DNA of 64,000 nt, from contig CM114272.1 of NCBI GenBank assembly GCA_050084515.1, forward strand, positions 13,888,001 through 13,952,000, given 5' to 3'. Origin of the DNA: Blasia pusilla (taxonomy: Eukaryota > Marchantiophyta > Marchantiopsida > Blasiales). The notes beneath the pieces were generated by a model. It did not search any database and was not told where the DNA came from. It saw nothing but the letters and a program-made list of their open reading frames with translations. This document shows positions 62,305 to 64,000 of this stretch, piece after piece (position 1 is the first letter of the stretch; each line of letters opens with the position of its first letter). A program made the position numbers and the translations under genes.

Positions 62305-64000
62305 TGTGAAAAAATGGAATATCCTATCACTCTTTTTGAAATAAGAGGAGTTATGCAACCTTCTCAAAATAAAAATAAAAAACATTTTTTAGATAAATGC
62401 TCACTTACTATTCCCAAGAAGGAGGCCTATATGCTTTAATAATATAGACTAGTTAGCATACTAAATTTTTTCATTTTTTATATTTTGAATTTCAATATTT
62501 AAATATGGTTTTCATTTAAAAAAATAAAGGAGTAATTACATTCTAGTCTTCTAAATAATTTCACTCTTCGATTAAAATCTATATAATACCCTCATCCTTT
62601 TATAAAATTTTAAATAATATAGATTCTTCCCTTCCTCTCATCAAAATAACACTCATTAATTAATTTCTTAGTTAATTTTAATTCATGAATTCATTTCTGT
62701 ATTTCCTTCAATTTTTTTTTCAAAATATTGGACATAAATAAGAAAATGGAAACTTGTTATTACTAATTTTTATTATTTTGTCTGATTGCGCATACTAGTT
62801 ATATTATGAAGGAGAGCTACTTTACTTAAAGCCATAAAGATGGTTTTGCAAGGGAATACACAACGCAATCTCCATTCAATTGAGCTTTGAAAGAAGTTGA
62901 ATTAAGTCAATTGCCAAATGCAGTTAGTGCTTTGTTCCGAGCGGCTAAGATCCACCCCAATTAATTGACCCCCAATCTTTTCTTCTCTTTGAGCCCGATT
63001 CCATGGCCACACCTAGAGGTCGCGGCGACCCCTTGTTCATGTGTAAAAAGGAATTTACGTATGGGTAAAGTTGCAAAACCCCTCAGTCCTTAAGGGCCGA
63101 GTCCCATGGGTGGCTTCTAAAGGTCGCTTGCGACCCCAAGAAGCCGCCTTCTGGATGGAACTCCTCACCACCAACGGCTTTCCATCTGGTTTCTTCCAGT
63201 ACACCTCACAAATGGAAAGGGACGTAACAAACCTTTTTTTGAATTTTTACCGATCCCGATAGGTTTGGAAGGGCGCCAGGACGCAAATCCTTTCTTGCGC
63301 CTAAAACATTTGGGCGCAAGAAAACCAAGGACTTCCTACACAAATCCCCGACCCCGACCATTTCAAAGGAATATTGGCCGTCCGATGTAGATCAGCTTTC
63401 ACAACAGCTAACGTCGGTGCCCAACTTTGGTCCATGAGACTTGGCCCTAAGATAAAATTCCAATCATTAGGGCGTCACAAGTTGTAGGCCGTAGCAGTAT
63501 ACGTCAGGTCCATAATTTTTTTTTGGATTGACGTCTGATAAAATATGGGGTGCTGGAGGAGGGGGACGCGCACCTGTTACGGTCAGACGTCCGTTTCATT
63601 TTCGCGTCTATTTAAGTTGTGTCGTGTATTTAGTACGATACTTGACAAAATAAAATGTACTTGGATGTAACTATGAGTCGTCTGTATTTTACAGTCAAAT
63701 AGCAGGAAGATGTCGCGAGACTTAGGTCCTCCATTTTGAGACGCCCTATTATTGGACGAGATGGCCGGAACATTTCTCTGTCCAAAAAAATTAGGCGCAG
63801 AAAAACTGGCGACCCTCTGTGGTATTTATGGAATCGGGCCCTTTGTTGAGGTGCCATCTTTGGGGATGCCCGATTTCCACGTTCAGAGGCGCTTTGCCTT
63901 CTAGCGCTTTGAGTGGCAGGGAGCCGACTCCCTCGTAATAGGATCGCAACTACCATCGTTATTTTCTTCTAGCGGGATCGCACATGTTTTCACCCTATGT
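62305..64000. other. Intergenic DNA with GC-rich hairpins near the window end
   Basis: AT-rich up to about 62.95 kb, then more GC-rich. Short palindromic words occur: GGTCGCGGCGACC at 63017-63030 region, GGTCGCTTGCGACC at about 63123-63136, and TTCTTGCGCC...GGGCGCAAGAA at about 63291-63320. No gene is recognised. Confidence 0.45.

Overview
The window is nuclear DNA from a land plant. It holds spliced genes with plant GT-AG introns, a chloroplast-targeted thylakoid FtsH protease, a plant-type U-box protein with a 2OG-oxygenase-like region, and long AT-rich intergenic DNA with Ty3/gypsy elements, a small Helitron and microsatellites. A non-seed plant (bryophyte or lycophyte) is a guess that fits the DNMT3-like reading frames but is not proven.

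Region 1-24.2 kb is a nest of one unusual Ty3/gypsy family plus a chromovirus. Copy 1 (1-2650, plus strand) is the 3' part of one element. On the minus strand an older host copy (copy 2, about 24.2 kb down to 6.9 kb) is interrupted twice. The first interruption is a chromovirus remnant (18148 to about 20433: end of integrase, chromodomain, LTR). The second is an almost complete younger copy (copy 3, 8519-17793) flanked by the 4-bp duplication ACAC. The family encodes, in order, Gag with zinc knuckle, aspartic protease, a DNMT3-like C5-cytosine methyltransferase, reverse transcriptase, RNase H, integrase and a C-terminal C4HC3 PHD finger where chromoviruses carry a chromodomain. It thus pairs a DNA-methylation writer with a probable chromatin reader. 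Its termini are also odd. Copy 3 reads Y - internal - X - Y - X (Y 368 bp, X 104 bp), the split-direct-repeat layout known from PAT/DIRS elements, yet it has a DDE integrase and a target-site duplication. Copy 1 ends in X-Y-X too. A 5S rRNA-like stretch lies in the copy 3 leader. All copies carry stops or frameshifts.

Region 24.2-36.4 kb is quiet DNA followed by a complete 12-coding-exon gene on the minus strand (CDS 34888 down to 29164, 628 aa). It is a PUB62/63-like protein: low-complexity N-terminus, 2OG-oxygenase-like region, U-box, and a C-terminal conserved block. Its upstream region is GC-richer and has two adjacent E2F-type sites.

Region 36.4-50.4 kb is AT-rich and gene-poor. It has an inverted pair of solo-LTR-like copies of the chromovirus LTR (44.8-47.4 kb), a degenerate Helitron-like repeat, a 33-bp tandem duplication and a short hairpin.

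Region 50.4-56.1 kb holds an armadillo-repeat gene broken by an inversion and frameshifts, then an intact five-exon gene for a type B chloroplast FtsH (VAR2/FtsH2-like, 721 aa). Region 56.1-64 kb has no recognised gene. It contains long CT and GA microsatellites, a near-perfect 42-bp foldback and a 177-bp non-autonomous Helitron. Exon joins, motif positions and repeat comparisons were read by eye; no search was run.
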